Shown: positions 1 to 9,275 of the stretch, piece by piece
Position numbering within the stretch: position 1 is the stretch's first letter
How the letters are laid out: the number at the start of each line of letters is the position of its first letter
Assembly: GCF_019904175.1 (NCBI RefSeq)
Contig: NZ_CP061913.1
Span: 186,001-250,000, forward strand
Reading direction: 5' to 3'
DNA: 64,000 nt
Source: Dactylosporangium vinaceum
Lineage (GTDB): Bacteria; Actinomycetota; Actinomycetes; Mycobacteriales; Micromonosporaceae
The notes under the pieces: generated by a model
Database searches by the model: none
Told to the model about the DNA's origin: nothing
Seen by the model: only the letters and a program-made list of their open reading frames with translations
Position numbers and translations under genes: made by a program

Positions 1-501
1 CTGGGTGTCGGGCACGACGAGACCACCGCCGACGGCAAGATCACGCTGGAGCACGCCGAGTGCCTCGCGGCCTGTGACTACGCGCCGGTGATGACCGTCA
101 ACTACGAGTTCTTCGACCAGGTGAACGACGACACCGCGCTGAAGCTGGTCAAGCAGCTGCAGGCCGGCGAGCGCCCGCAGCCCTCCCGCGGGACCCGGCT
201 CTGCACGCTCAAGGAGATGGCGGTGCAGCTGGCGGGCTTCGCCGACGACCGCGGCGACGACGTCATCGCCGACGGTCCGGCCGGGGCGCCGACGCTGGCG
301 GGCAACCGCCTCGCCGAGCGCTTCGGCATCTCGGTGCCGGGCTTCGACCCGGAGACGCCGATCGCCTCGAAAGAAGATGCTGCAAAGCAGAACGATGCGG
401 CCAAGAAGAGCGACGCGCCGCCCGCGTCCGCGCCGAAGCCGGCGTCGGACGGGAAGCCGGCCGGCGACGGGCCGATGCCGCAGAAGGAGGCCAAAGCCTG
501 A
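1..501 (+). CDS. nuoE: NADH-quinone oxidoreductase subunit E, C-terminal part
   Basis: The gene enters from the left edge with no start in the window; 166 codons are visible, read in frame from base 1. NuoE is the thioredoxin-fold 2Fe-2S subunit (cluster N1a) of the NADH-oxidising arm of complex I, on the cytoplasmic side. The visible part has the second cysteine pair in ECLAACDYAP, the family's C-x3-C cluster motif, followed by the usual VNYEFF stretch. After about residue 120 of the visible part comes a Lys/Ala/Pro-rich tail, which actinobacterial NuoE proteins often carry. Its TGA overlaps the nuoF ATG, so the two are translationally coupled. Identity is secure from the motif and from gene order. 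Confidence 0.95.
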   Translation: MGVGHDETTADGKITLEHAECLAACDYAPVMTVNYEFFDQVNDDTALKLVKQLQAGERPQPSRGTRLCTLKEMAVQLAGFADDRGDDVIADGPAGAPTLAGNRLAERFGISVPGFDPETPIASKEDAAKQNDAAKKSDAPPASAPKPASDGKPAGDGPMPQKEAKA

Positions 502-1832
502 TGGCCATCAACACTGCCGACTACCAGCCCTCGCGGGAGTCGCTCGCGGCTCTCACGCCGGTGCTCACCAAGCGCTGGCTGTCGCCGGACGCCTGGAAGA
601 TCGACGTCTACGAGCGGCTCGACGGCTACACCGGGCTGCGCAAGGCGCTCAAGTCCCACCCGGACGACCTGATCCAGCTGGTCAAGGACTCGGGCCTGCG
701 CGGCCGGGGCGGCGCCGGCTTCCCGACCGGCATGAAGTGGGGCTTCATCCCGCAGAACGACGGCAAGCCGCACTACCTCGTGGTCAACGCCGACGAGGGC
801 GAGCCGGGCACCTGCAAGGACCTGCCGCTGATGATGGCCGACCCGCACGCGCTGGTCGAGGGCGTCATCATCGCCTCCTACGCGATCCGGGCCAACTTCG
901 CCGCCATCTACATCCGCGGCGAGGCGGTCCACGCGGCCCGGCGGCTGCGCGCAGCGGTCGAGCAGGCCTACGCCAAGGGCTACCTCGGCGCGAACATCCT
1001 CGGCAGCGGCTTCTCGCTCGATGTGGTCGTGCACAGCGGTGCCGGGGCCTACATCTGCGGTGAGGAGACGGCGCTGCTGGACTCCCTGGAGGGGTACCGC
1101 GGCCAGCCCCGGCTGCGTCCGCCCTTCCCGGCGACCCACGGCCTGTACGCCTCCCCGACCGTCGTGAACAACGTCGAGACGATCGCCAGCGTGCCGTACA
1201 TCGTGCTCGGCGGCGCGGCGTGGTTCCGCAGCATGGGCACCGAGAAGTCGCCCGGCCCGAAGATCTACTCGATCTCGGGGCGGGTCAACCACCCGGGCCA
1301 GTTCGAGTGCGGCCTCGGCGTCACGCTGCGCCAGCTCATCGACCTCGCCGGCGGCATGCAGCCCGGGCACTCGCTGAAGTTCTGGACGCCGGGCGGCTCC
1401 TCGACGCCGATGCTCACCGACGAGCACCTCGACACGCCGATGGACTTCGAGGGCATGATGAGCGTCGGCACGATGCTCGGCACCACCGCGGTCCAGGTGT
1501 TCTCGGACCAGGACGACATCGTCTACGCGACGTACCGCTGGATCGCCTTCTACCACCACGAGTCCTGCGGCAAGTGCACGCCCTGCCGCGAGGGCAACTA
1601 CTGGATGGTCCGCATCCTGCACCGCATCCTGGCCGGCCAGGGCACCCACCAGGACCTCGACACCCTGCTGGACGCCTGCGACAACCTGCTGGGCCGCTCG
1701 TTCTGCGCGCTCGGCGACGGCGCGACGAGCCCGGTGACGTCCTCGATCAAGTACTTCAAGCAGGACTACCTGGACTACATCGAGGGCCGCAAGGCGCCGA
1801 TGTTCCATGGCGAGCTGGTAGGAGCTCACTGA
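501..1832 (+). CDS. nuoF: NADH-quinone oxidoreductase subunit F (NADH/FMN subunit)
   Basis: NuoF binds NADH and FMN and carries 4Fe-4S cluster N3; it is where electrons enter complex I. The 443-residue product has the glycine-rich NADH/FMN motif [10 protein letters not shown] near residue 75, the [12 protein letters not shown] flavin-binding motif near residue 95, and the cluster motif [12 protein letters not shown] near residue 354, with the fourth Cys in RSFCALGD near 397. The ATG shares a base with the nuoE stop, and AAGGAGG lies 10 bases upstream. Length and motif spacing are normal for the family. It is co-transcribed with the other nuo genes. Confidence 0.97.
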   Translation: MAINTADYQPSRESLAALTPVLTKRWLSPDAWKIDVYERLDGYTGLRKALKSHPDDLIQLVKDSGLRGRGGAGFPTGMKWGFIPQNDGKPHYLVVNADEGEPGTCKDLPLMMADPHALVEGVIIASYAIRANFAAIYIRGEAVHAARRLRAAVEQAYAKGYLGANILGSGFSLDVVVHSGAGAYICGEETALLDSLEGYRGQPRLRPPFPATHGLYASPTVVNNVETIASVPYIVLGGAAWFRSMGTEKSPGPKIYSISGRVNHPGQFECGLGVTLRQLIDLAGGMQPGHSLKFWTPGGSSTPMLTDEHLDTPMDFEGMMSVGTMLGTTAVQVFSDQDDIVYATYRWIAFYHHESCGKCTPCREGNYWMVRILHRILAGQGTHQDLDTLLDACDNLLGRSFCALGDGATSPVTSSIKYFKQDYLDYIEGRKAPMFHGELVGAH

Positions 1833-1833
1833 T

Positions 1834-4314
1834 ATGACGGACGTCGTTCCAAAGGTTGAAACAGTCAAGCTGACGATCGACGGCATCGAGGTCGAGGCGC
1901 CGAAGGGCGCGCTCGTCATCCGGGCCGCCGAGCAGATCGGCATCTCGATCCCGCGCTTCTGCGACCACCCGCTGCTCGCCCCGGCCGGCGCCTGCCGCCA
2001 GTGCCTGGTCGACATCGAGGGCCAGCGCAAGCCGGTCGCCTCGTGCACCCAGCCGGTGGCCGAGGGCATGGTCGTGAAGACCCAGATGACCTCCGAGGTG
2101 GCCAAGAAGGCCCAGGAGGGAATCATGGAGTTCCTCCTGATCAACCACCCGCTCGACTGCCCGGTCTGCGACAAGGGCGGCGAGTGCCCGCTGCAGAACC
2201 AGGCGATGAGCAACGGCCAGTCCGAGACCCGGTTCGTCGAGCACAAGCGGGAGTACCCCAAGCCCCTGCCGATCAGCACCCAGGTGCTGCTCGACCGGGA
2301 GCGGTGCGTGCTCTGCCAGCGCTGCACCCGGTTCTCCGACGAGATCGCCGGTGACAAGTTCATCGACCTGATGGAGCGCTCGTCCAACGAGCAGATCGGC
2401 GTCTTCCGCGGCAACCCGGAGTCGCCCGAGGACGACGCGCCGTTCAACAGCTACTTCTCCGGCAACACGATCCAGATCTGCCCGGTCGGCGCGCTCACCA
2501 GCTCGCAGTACCGATTCCGGGCCCGCCCCTTCGACCTGGTGTCGACGCCCAACGCGTGCGAGCACTGCGCGGCGGGCTGCGACCAGCGGGCCGACCACCG
2601 CCGCGGCAAGGTCATGCGGCGCCTGGCCGGCGACGACCCGGCGGTCAACGAGGAGTGGAACTGCGACAAGGGCCGGTTCGCGTTCCAGTACGTCACCGCG
2701 ACCGACCGCCTCACCACCCCGATGGTCCGCGACAGCAAGACCGGTGAGCTGCGCACGGCCAGCTGGCCCGAGGCGCTCAGCGTCGCCGCCGCCGGTCTGG
2801 CCGCGGCGAAGGACAACGGCGGGGTCGGCGTGCTGGCCGGCGGCCGGCTGACGGTCGAGGACGCCTACGCCTACGCCAAGTTCGCCCGCGTCGCCCTCGG
2901 CACCAACGACCTGGACTTCCGGGCCCGGCCGCTGTCGGCGGAGGAGACCGAGTTCCTCGGCTCCCACGTCGTCGGCCGGGCCGACGTCACCTACGCCGAC
3001 ATCGAGCGGGCCCCCGCTGTCGCCTTCGTCGGGCTGGAGCCCGAGGAGGAGTGCCCGATCATCTTCCTGCGGGCGCGCAAGACCTACCTCAAGCGCGGCC
3101 TGGCCAGCTACGCGGTCGCGCCGTTCGTCAGCCGCGGCTACGCGAAGCTGGGCTCGACGGTCATCCTCACGGCCCCCGGCGCCGAGGCGGAGGTGCTCGA
3201 CCAGTCCGAGCAGCTGCGCACCGCGCTGTCGGCCGAGGGCGCGATCCTGTTCGTCGGCGAGCGCCTGGCGAGTGTCCCCGGCGGCCTGTCCGCCGCGGCC
3301 CGCCTGGCCGAGTCCACCGGCGCCCGCCTCGCCTGGGTCCCGCGCCGCGCGGGCGACCGGGGCGCGGTCGAGGCCGGCGTGCTGCCGACCCTGCTGCCCG
3401 GCGGCCGTCAGGTGTTCGACCCGGCGGCCCGGGCCGAGGTGGCCACCGCATGGGGCCTCGACTCCGGTGTGCTGCCGAGTGCCTCCGGCCGCGACACCGA
3501 CGGCATCATCGCCGCCGCCCGCGAAGGCCGGCTCGGTGCGCTGCTCGTCGGTGGCGTCGACCCGTCCGACCTGGCCGACCCGATCGCCGCCGAGGAGGCC
3601 CTGGACCGGGTCGGCTTCGTGGTGAGCCTCGAGCTGCGGATGAGCGCGGTGGCCAAGCGGGCCGACGTCGTCCTCCCGATCGCCCCGGCGGCCGAGAAGT
3701 CCGGCTCCTACGTCAACTGGGAGGGCCGGGTCCGCCCGTTCGGCACCGTCCTCAAGACGCAGGCCATGAGCGACGCCCGCGTGCTCGACACGCTGGGCCG
3801 CGAGTTCGGCGTGCAGCTCGGCGTCGGCGACGTCGAGTCGGTCCGCGCCCAGCTGGCCGCCCTGGCTCAGCTGCCGCTGCCGGGCACTGTCTCCGTCGGC
3901 ACCGTCGGCGGGGTTGCCGGGGACGGCAACCCGAGCCTGGTCCGCGGCACCGCCCCGGACGTGGCGGCGGGCGCGCCGGCCAAGCCGAGCAGTGGCCAGG
4001 CGATCCTCGCCTCCTGGCACCACCTGATCGACAGCGGCTCGTTGCAGGACGGGGACGGCCACCTGGCCGGCACCGCCCGCCCCGCCGTGGTCCGGATCTC
4101 CAAGAGCACCGCGGCCGACCTGGCCGTGGTCGACGGGGACGCGGTGACGGTCGGCACCGACCGGGGTGCGATCACCCTGCCGGCGCTCGTCACCGACATG
4201 GTCGACGGGGTCGTGTGGATCCCGACGAACTCACCGGGCTCGACCCTGCGCCGCACGCTCGGCGTGACGGAAGGCGCGCTCGTCGAGATCAGCACTGGGG
4301 GTAGCGCAAAGTGA
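1834..4314 (+). CDS. nuoG: NADH-quinone oxidoreductase subunit G
   Basis: NuoG is the large iron-sulfur subunit of the peripheral arm of complex I. In the 826-residue product the N-terminal ferredoxin-like 2Fe-2S domain has [15 protein letters not shown]. The His-Cys3 4Fe-4S motif and [13 protein letters not shown] follow around residues 100-120. CVLCQRC and CPVGALTS then give further clusters. CEHCAAGC near residue 240 matches the extra N7 cluster found in part of the family. The rest has the molybdopterin-oxidoreductase fold but no molybdenum-ligand function in this family. The ATG sits one base after the nuoF stop with GGTAGGAG upstream. The stop overlaps the nuoH GTG. Confidence 0.97.
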   Translation: MTDVVPKVETVKLTIDGIEVEAPKGALVIRAAEQIGISIPRFCDHPLLAPAGACRQCLVDIEGQRKPVASCTQPVAEGMVVKTQMTSEVAKKAQEGIMEFLLINHPLDCPVCDKGGECPLQNQAMSNGQSETRFVEHKREYPKPLPISTQVLLDRERCVLCQRCTRFSDEIAGDKFIDLMERSSNEQIGVFRGNPESPEDDAPFNSYFSGNTIQICPVGALTSSQYRFRARPFDLVSTPNACEHCAAGCDQRADHRRGKVMRRLAGDDPAVNEEWNCDKGRFAFQYVTATDRLTTPMVRDSKTGELRTASWPEALSVAAAGLAAAKDNGGVGVLAGGRLTVEDAYAYAKFARVALGTNDLDFRARPLSAEETEFLGSHVVGRADVTYADIERAPAVAFVGLEPEEECPIIFLRARKTYLKRGLASYAVAPFVSRGYAKLGSTVILTAPGAEAEVLDQSEQLRTALSAEGAILFVGERLASVPGGLSAAARLAESTGARLAWVPRRAGDRGAVEAGVLPTLLPGGRQVFDPAARAEVATAWGLDSGVLPSASGRDTDGIIAAAREGRLGALLVGGVDPSDLADPIAAEEALDRVGFVVSLELRMSAVAKRADVVLPIAPAAEKSGSYVNWEGRVRPFGTVLKTQAMSDARVLDTLGREFGVQLGVGDVESVRAQLAALAQLPLPGTVSVGTVGGVAGDGNPSLVRGTAPDVAAGAPAKPSSGQAILASWHHLIDSGSLQDGDGHLAGTARPAVVRISKSTAADLAVVDGDAVTVGTDRGAITLPALVTDMVDGVVWIPTNSPGSTLRRTLGVTEGALVEISTGGSAK

Positions 4315-5657
4315 CACTCGCTGCAGGCAACCTCGACGAGTTCGGCAAAGACACCTGGTGGCTGGTGCTCGCGAAGGTCATCGTGATCTTCGCGTTCCTG
4401 GTCGTCATGACGCTCTTCGCCATCTGGTACGAGCGCCGCGTCGTCGCCCGCATGCAGGTGCGGCCGGGCCCGAACCGCAACGGCCCGTTCGGCCTGCTCC
4501 AGTCGCTCGCCGACGGTCTGAAGCTGGCGTTCAAGGAAGACATCATGCCGCGCCTGGCGGACAAGGTGGTCTTCTTCTTCGCGCCGGTGATCTCGACCGT
4601 CTGCGCGTTCACCGCGTTCTCGGTAATCCCGTTCGGCCCGGTGGTCTCGGTCTTCGGTGAGAAGACGCCGCTGCAGCTGACCGACATTCCGGTGGCTGTA
4701 CTGCTGGTCCTCGCCTGCTCCTCGATGGGGATCTACGGCATCGTGCTCGGCGGGTGGGCCTCCGGCTCCACGTACCCGCTGCTCGGCGGCCTGCGCTCGA
4801 GTGCCCAGATGATCTCGTACGAGGTCGCGATGGGCCTGTCGATCGTCTCGGTCTTCCTGGTCTCGGGCTCGATGTCGACCTCGGAGATCGTCGCGGCCCA
4901 GGCCGGCAACGGCACCGCCGACGTTTTCGGCATGACCTGGCACCTGCCGGCCTGGTACGCCATCCTGCTCATCCCGAGCTTCCTGATCTACTTCACCGCC
5001 GCGGTCGGCGAGACCAACCGGGCGCCGTTCGACCTCCCCGAGGCCGAGTCGGAGCTGGTGGGCGGCTTCCACACCGAGTACTCGTCGCTGAAGTTCGCGC
5101 TGTTCTTCCTGGCCGAGTACATCAACATGGTCACCGTCTCCGGGCTGTGCACGACGCTGTTCCTCGGCGGCTGGCGCGCACCGTGGCCGATCTCGATCTG
5201 GGACGGCGCAAACCACGGCTGGTGGCCGGTGCTGTGGTTCACCATCAAGGTGCTGCTGCTGCTGTTCGTCTTCGTGTGGCTGCGCGGCACGCTGCCCCGG
5301 CTGCGCTACGACCAGTTCATGCGGTTCGGCTGGAAGGTGCTCATCCCGGCCAACCTGGTCTGGATCCTGGCCCTGTCCGGCATCCGCGTGCTGCAGAACG
5401 GCGGCCTGAGCACCGGCGCCCGCACGGGCGTGATCATCGGCCTCGTGGCCCTGGTGGTGCTGGTCCTGGCCCTGGTGGCGCTGCAGCGCTCCCGCCGGGG
5501 CAGCGGGGTCGAGCTGCCGAAGGCCCACCCGGGCGGCCGCGTCGGCGGAGCCCAGGGCTTCCCGCTGCCGCCGCTGAACCTCGAGGTGCCGCCCAGCCCG
5601 CGGGCCAAGCGCGTGATCGTCGAGCGGGAAACCGTCCCGACCGGCAAGGAGAGCTGA
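4311..5657 (+). CDS. nuoH: NADH-quinone oxidoreductase subunit H
   Basis: NuoH is the membrane subunit at the junction of the two arms of complex I and forms part of the quinone-binding chamber. The 448-residue protein has about eight to nine hydrophobic segments. It also carries the family signatures [14 protein letters not shown] near residue 50 and [19 protein letters not shown] near residue 235. It extends beyond the last membrane helix by about 50 Pro/Arg-rich residues, which many shorter bacterial homologs lack. The GTG start overlaps the nuoG stop (GTGA). The only real spacer in the visible nuo operon follows this gene. Confidence 0.97.
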   Translation: MTLAAGNLDEFGKDTWWLVLAKVIVIFAFLVVMTLFAIWYERRVVARMQVRPGPNRNGPFGLLQSLADGLKLAFKEDIMPRLADKVVFFFAPVISTVCAFTAFSVIPFGPVVSVFGEKTPLQLTDIPVAVLLVLACSSMGIYGIVLGGWASGSTYPLLGGLRSSAQMISYEVAMGLSIVSVFLVSGSMSTSEIVAAQAGNGTADVFGMTWHLPAWYAILLIPSFLIYFTAAVGETNRAPFDLPEAESELVGGFHTEYSSLKFALFFLAEYINMVTVSGLCTTLFLGGWRAPWPISIWDGANHGWWPVLWFTIKVLLLLFVFVWLRGTLPRLRYDQFMRFGWKVLIPANLVWILALSGIRVLQNGGLSTGARTGVIIGLVALVVLVLALVALQRSRRGSGVELPKAHPGGRVGGAQGFPLPPLNLEVPPSPRAKRVIVERETVPTGKES

Positions 5658-5733
5658 TCATGAGTGAGCGAAGCGATCGAATCATGTTGCAGCCTGGGGC
5701 TCGGGCCGGCGCGGAGCGAAGCGGAGTGGCGGC
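5657..5733. repeat. Short interspersed (REP-like) element in the nuoH-nuoI spacer
   Basis: This 76-base spacer is the only sizeable gap in an operon whose other genes overlap or nearly abut. It contains purine-rich alternating units (GAGCGAAGCGATCGA, then CGGAGCGAAGCGGAG) typical of dispersed actinobacterial repeats. The core CGGAGC-N3-GCGGAG resembles the CGGAGC-TT-GCGGAG core of the three hairpin units at 50332-50452. Confidence 0.5.
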
Positions 5734-5737
5734 ATGA
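5660..5737 (+). CDS. 25-codon bridging ORF made of repeat DNA between nuoH and nuoI
   Basis: An ATG three bases after the nuoH stop opens a 25-codon frame beginning MSERSDRIM. Its TGA overlaps the nuoI ATG (ATGA). Its DNA, with GAGTGAGCGAAGCGATCGA and then GGAGCGAAGCGGAG, looks like a short interspersed palindromic repeat, not evolved coding sequence. From memory, Micromonosporaceae proteins are often annotated with MSERSE-type N-termini derived from such repeats. I infer that the repeat inserted between nuoH and nuoI and that its open frame keeps ribosomes moving into nuoI. No function is proposed for the peptide itself. Whether it is translated is unproven. Confidence 0.4.
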   Translation: MSERSDRIMLQPGARAGAERSGVAA

Positions 5738-6282
5738 GTATCGGTGGAACCCTCAAGGGCTTCGGGGTCACCTTCTCGCACATGTTCAAGAAGGTCGTCA
5801 CCGAGGAGTACCCGGAGCAGCGCAAGCCGCCGGCGCCGCGGTACCACGGCCGGCACATCCTGAACCGCTGGCCGGACGGTCTCGAGAAGTGCATCGGCTG
5901 TGAGCTGTGCGCGTGGGCGTGCCCGGCGGACGCGATCTTCGTCGAGGGCGCGGACAACACCGAGGACGAGCGCTTCTCGCCCGGTGAGCGCTACGCCCAG
6001 ACGTACCAGATCAACTACGCCCGCTGCATCTTCTGCGGGCTCTGCATCGAGGCCTGCCCGACCCGTTCGCTGACCATGAGCAACGAGTACGAGCTGGCCC
6101 GCGACAACCGCCGCGACCTGATCTTCACCAAGGAGCAGCTGCTCGCGCCGCTGCTGCCGGGGATGGAGCGCCCGCCGCACGACATGCGCCTGGGCGACAC
6201 CGACAAGGACTACTACGTCGGCGCGCTGGAGAACCCGGGCACCTCCGCCGGTGCCGAGCAGTACAAGGGGGTTCACTCGTGA
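5734..6282 (+). CDS. nuoI: NADH-quinone oxidoreductase subunit I
   Basis: NuoI is the 8Fe ferredoxin subunit carrying clusters N6a and N6b, which pass electrons toward N2 and the quinone. The 182-residue product has two classic motifs, [12 protein letters not shown] near residue 50 and [12 protein letters not shown] near residue 95. The C-terminal part contains an acidic, proline-containing segment after the fold, as in other actinobacterial copies. The ATG overlaps the stop of the short bridging frame, and its own Shine-Dalgarno (GGAGTGGCGGC) lies within repeat DNA. The stop overlaps the nuoJ GTG. Confidence 0.97.
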   Translation: MSIGGTLKGFGVTFSHMFKKVVTEEYPEQRKPPAPRYHGRHILNRWPDGLEKCIGCELCAWACPADAIFVEGADNTEDERFSPGERYAQTYQINYARCIFCGLCIEACPTRSLTMSNEYELARDNRRDLIFTKEQLLAPLLPGMERPPHDMRLGDTDKDYYVGALENPGTSAGAEQYKGVHS

Positions 6283-7058
6283 CCGCTGATTTGGCACTGC
6301 ACACGCTGGCCGCGGCCGGGGACGTGAAGGGCGGCGAGGCCGTCACCTTCTGGATCCTCGGGCCCATCGCGGTGCTCGGCGCGTTCGGCATGGTGCTGGC
6401 CCGCAACGCCGTGCACTCGGCGCTGTCGCTCGTCATCACGATGCTCTGCCTGGGTGTCTTCTACATCCTGCAGTCCGGCCCGTTCATCGGCATGGTGCAG
6501 ATCATCGTCTACACCGGCGCCATCATGATGCTGTTCCTGTTCGTGCTGATGCTCGTCGGCCGCGACTCCTCGGACTCGCTCATCGAGACACTGCGCGGGC
6601 AGCGGATGGCGGCCAGCATCCTGGGTCTCGGCCTGGCGCTGCTGCTCGGCATCGGGCTGTACCGCGCGCTCGGCGACCCGAACCCGCAGGGCCTGACCGA
6701 GGCCAACTCGGCCGGCAACGTGATCGGGATCTCCCGGCTGCTCTTCACCAAGTACGTCTGGGTCTTCGAAGTCACGTCCGCGCTGCTGATCACCGCCGCG
6801 GTGGGCGCCATGATCCTGGCGCACATCGAGAAGCGCAAGGAAGACAAGATCAGCCAGCCGGAGCGCATGGCGGCCCGCTTCCGCCCGGGCAACTACCCGG
6901 CGCCGAAGCCCGGCCCCGGCGTCTTCGCCAGCTCCGACTCGGTGGCGACCCCGGCGCGGCTGCCCGACGGCACGCCTTCGGAACGCAGCATCTCCAAGAT
7001 CCTCCCGACCCGGGAGTTGACGTCCGCCGACGTCGCACCTAAGGGGACCGAGAAGTGA
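6279..7058 (+). CDS. nuoJ: NADH-quinone oxidoreductase subunit J
   Basis: NuoJ is a small membrane subunit of the proton-translocating arm. The 259-residue protein has about five hydrophobic segments in the first 170 residues, including the conserved [10 protein letters not shown] helix and [13 protein letters not shown] near residue 80, where NuoJ proteins have a pi-bulge. A hydrophilic tail of roughly 85 residues follows, longer than in E. coli and typical of actinobacteria. The GTG start overlaps the nuoI stop and the end overlaps the nuoK GTG. Confidence 0.95.
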   Translation: MTADLALHTLAAAGDVKGGEAVTFWILGPIAVLGAFGMVLARNAVHSALSLVITMLCLGVFYILQSGPFIGMVQIIVYTGAIMMLFLFVLMLVGRDSSDSLIETLRGQRMAASILGLGLALLLGIGLYRALGDPNPQGLTEANSAGNVIGISRLLFTKYVWVFEVTSALLITAAVGAMILAHIEKRKEDKISQPERMAARFRPGNYPAPKPGPGVFASSDSVATPARLPDGTPSERSISKILPTRELTSADVAPKGTEK

Positions 7059-7354
7059 CTCCGACGTACTACATCGTCCTCGCGACGATCCTGTTCACGA
7101 TCGGCGCGGTGGGCGTGCTCATCCGCCGGAACGCGATCGTGCTGTTCATGTGCATCGAGTTGATGCTGAACGCGGCAAACCTCGCGCTTGTCACGTTCAG
7201 CCGGATCAACGGCACGCTCGACGGGCAGATCATGGCGTTCTTCGTCATGGTCGTGGCGGCGGCCGAGGTCGTCGTCGGCTTGGCGATCATCATGTCGATC
7301 TTCCGGACTCGACGCTCGGCAAGCGTCGACGACGCGAACCTGCTGAAGTACTAA
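7055..7354 (+). CDS. nuoK: NADH-quinone oxidoreductase subunit K
   Basis: NuoK is the three-helix subunit homologous to MrpC that takes part in proton translocation. At 99 residues it has the usual length. The family signatures are visible: [12 protein letters not shown] near residue 30 supplies the essential membrane glutamate, and [14 protein letters not shown] near residue 65 supplies the second one. It overlaps nuoJ by 4 bases and ends 10 bases before nuoL. Confidence 0.96.
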   Translation: MTPTYYIVLATILFTIGAVGVLIRRNAIVLFMCIELMLNAANLALVTFSRINGTLDGQIMAFFVMVVAAAEVVVGLAIIMSIFRTRRSASVDDANLLKY

Positions 7355-7364
7355 GGAGCGGGTG

Positions 7365-9275
7365 GTGGAACAAATCGCCTACTCGGCGGCGTCCGGGTGG
7401 CTGGGCTCGTTCTGGCTGCTTCCGACGATTCCGCTGGCCAGCGCGGCAGTGCTGCTGCTGCTCGGCAAGCGGGCCGACCGCTGGGGCCACTGGCTCGGCG
7501 TGTTGAGCGTCGCGGCCTCGTTCGTGCTCGGCCTGACGTACTTCTTCACCCTGCGCGGGCTGGAGAACCGATCCGGCGTCGAGATCAAGCTGTGGGACTA
7601 CATCGGCGTCGGGAGCTTCCACGTCGACATGGGTCTGCTGTTCGATCCGCTGTCGGCGATGTTCGTCCTGCTCATCACCGGCGTCGGCTCCCTGATCCAC
7701 CTCTACGCGGTGGGGTACATGGAGCACGACCCGGGGCGCCGGAAGTTCTTCGGCTACTTCAACCTCTTCATCGCGGCGATGCTGCTGCTGGTCCTCGGCA
7801 ACAACTACGTGATGCTGTACTTCGGCTGGGAGGGCGTGGGTCTCGCCTCCTATCTGCTGATCTCCTTCTGGTACCTGCGCCCGAGCGCGGCGACCGCCGG
7901 TAAGAAGGCGTTCCTGATGAACCGCGTCGGTGACGCGGGCTTCGCGATCGCGATCTTCCTGATGTTCGCCTACTTCGGCACCGTGGACTACGACAAGGTC
8001 TTCAACAGCGCCGGCAGCCTGGGCCACAACGCGATCCTGTGGATCTGCCTGCTGCTCCTGCTCGGCGCGGCCGGCAAGTCCGGCCAGTTCCCGCTGCAGG
8101 CCTGGCTCCCCGACGCGATGGAGGGCCCGACCCCGGTCTCGGCCCTGATCCACGCGGCCACGATGGTGACCGCGGGCGTCTACCTGATCGCCCGCTCGCA
8201 CCCGCTGTTCAACGCCTCGCCCGACGCCCAGACCGTGGTCGTCGCGGTCGGCGCGCTGACGCTGCTGATCGGCTGCATCATCGGCTGCGCCAAGGACGAC
8301 ATCAAGCGGGTCCTGGCCTGGTCGACCGTCTCGCAGATCGGCTACATGTTCCTGGGTGTCGGCCTGGGCGGGGCGGCCTACGGGCTGGCCCTGATCCACC
8401 TGCTCGCCCACGGCTTCTTCAAGGCCGGCATGTTCCTCGGGGCCGGGTCGGTCATGCACGGGATGCACGACCAGACGGACATCCGGCGCTTCGGCAACCT
8501 GCGCAAGTACATGCCGATCACCTGGATCACGTTCGGCCTCGGCTGGCTGGCGATCATCGGCTTCCCCGGCCTGTCCGGCTTCTTCTCCAAGGAGCCGATC
8601 ATCGTCGCGGCCTTCGAGCGCGAAGGCTGGACGGCCTGGCTCTTCGGCGGGGCGGCGCTGCTGGGCGCGGGCCTGACCGCCTTCTACATGACCCGGCTGT
8701 TCTGGCTGACCTTCCACGGCCCGGAGCGCTGGACCGAGGACATCAAGAAGCCGCACGAGTCGCCGGCGGTCATGACGATCCCGCTGATCCTGCTGGCGGT
8801 CGGCTCGGTCTTCGCCGGTTGGCTGCTGTCGACATCGGTCCCCGACTGGCTCAACCCGACGTTCGGGACCGAGCAGGCCGAGGCCGAGCCGGTGCTCTCG
8901 CACAGCGTGATCACGATCCTGTCGCTCGTCTTCACCTTCGTCGGTGCGGGCCTGGCGATCGCGCTGTTCAACCGGGGCACGGCCCTGGCGGAGCAGCCGG
9001 CCAACCCGCTTGTCACCGCCGCCCGCCGCAACCTCTACACCGACTCGTTCAACGAGATCGTGTTCGAGGCGCCCGGTCGCTACCTGACCCGCGCCCTGGT
9101 CTACCTCGACAACCGTGGCATCGACGGGCTGGTCAACGGCCTCGCCGCGGGCGTCGGCGGTGGATCGGGCCGATTGCGCCGGGCCCAGACCGGGTTCGTG
9201 CGCTCCTACGCCCTTTCCATCCTCGGAGGTGCGGTGCTCGTGGTGGCCGCCACGCTTGCGGTGAGGTTCGGATGA
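7365..9275 (+). CDS. nuoL: NADH-quinone oxidoreductase subunit L
   Basis: NuoL is the distal antiporter-like proton channel of complex I, with the long lateral helix. The product is about 636 residues. It shows the antiporter core, with GWEGVGLASYLLI near residue 155, the GKSGQFPLQAWLPDAMEGPTPVSAL motif around 240, and LLAHGFFKAGMFLGAG near 345. Two GTG codons are possible, at 7362 and 7365. I prefer 7365 because AAGGAG at 7353-7358 then lies 6 bases upstream, against 3 for 7362. The stop overlaps the nuoM ATG. Confidence 0.96.
   Translation: MEQIAYSAASGWLGSFWLLPTIPLASAAVLLLLGKRADRWGHWLGVLSVAASFVLGLTYFFTLRGLENRSGVEIKLWDYIGVGSFHVDMGLLFDPLSAMFVLLITGVGSLIHLYAVGYMEHDPGRRKFFGYFNLFIAAMLLLVLGNNYVMLYFGWEGVGLASYLLISFWYLRPSAATAGKKAFLMNRVGDAGFAIAIFLMFAYFGTVDYDKVFNSAGSLGHNAILWICLLLLLGAAGKSGQFPLQAWLPDAMEGPTPVSALIHAATMVTAGVYLIARSHPLFNASPDAQTVVVAVGALTLLIGCIIGCAKDDIKRVLAWSTVSQIGYMFLGVGLGGAAYGLALIHLLAHGFFKAGMFLGAGSVMHGMHDQTDIRRFGNLRKYMPITWITFGLGWLAIIGFPGLSGFFSKEPIIVAAFEREGWTAWLFGGAALLGAGLTAFYMTRLFWLTFHGPERWTEDIKKPHESPAVMTIPLILLAVGSVFAGWLLSTSVPDWLNPTFGTEQAEAEPVLSHSVITILSLVFTFVGAGLAIALFNRGTALAEQPANPLVTAARRNLYTDSFNEIVFEAPGRYLTRALVYLDNRGIDGLVNGLAAGVGGGSGRLRRAQTGFVRSYALSILGGAVLVVAATLAVRFG

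Noticed and set aside
102..2447. Very long open frame on the minus strand opposite nuoE-G (and similar ones opposite other genes)
   Set aside because: High-GC coding DNA leaves the antisense frame free of stops. The predicted products are low-complexity and Arg/Ala/Gly-rich, and the plus-strand genes are certain.
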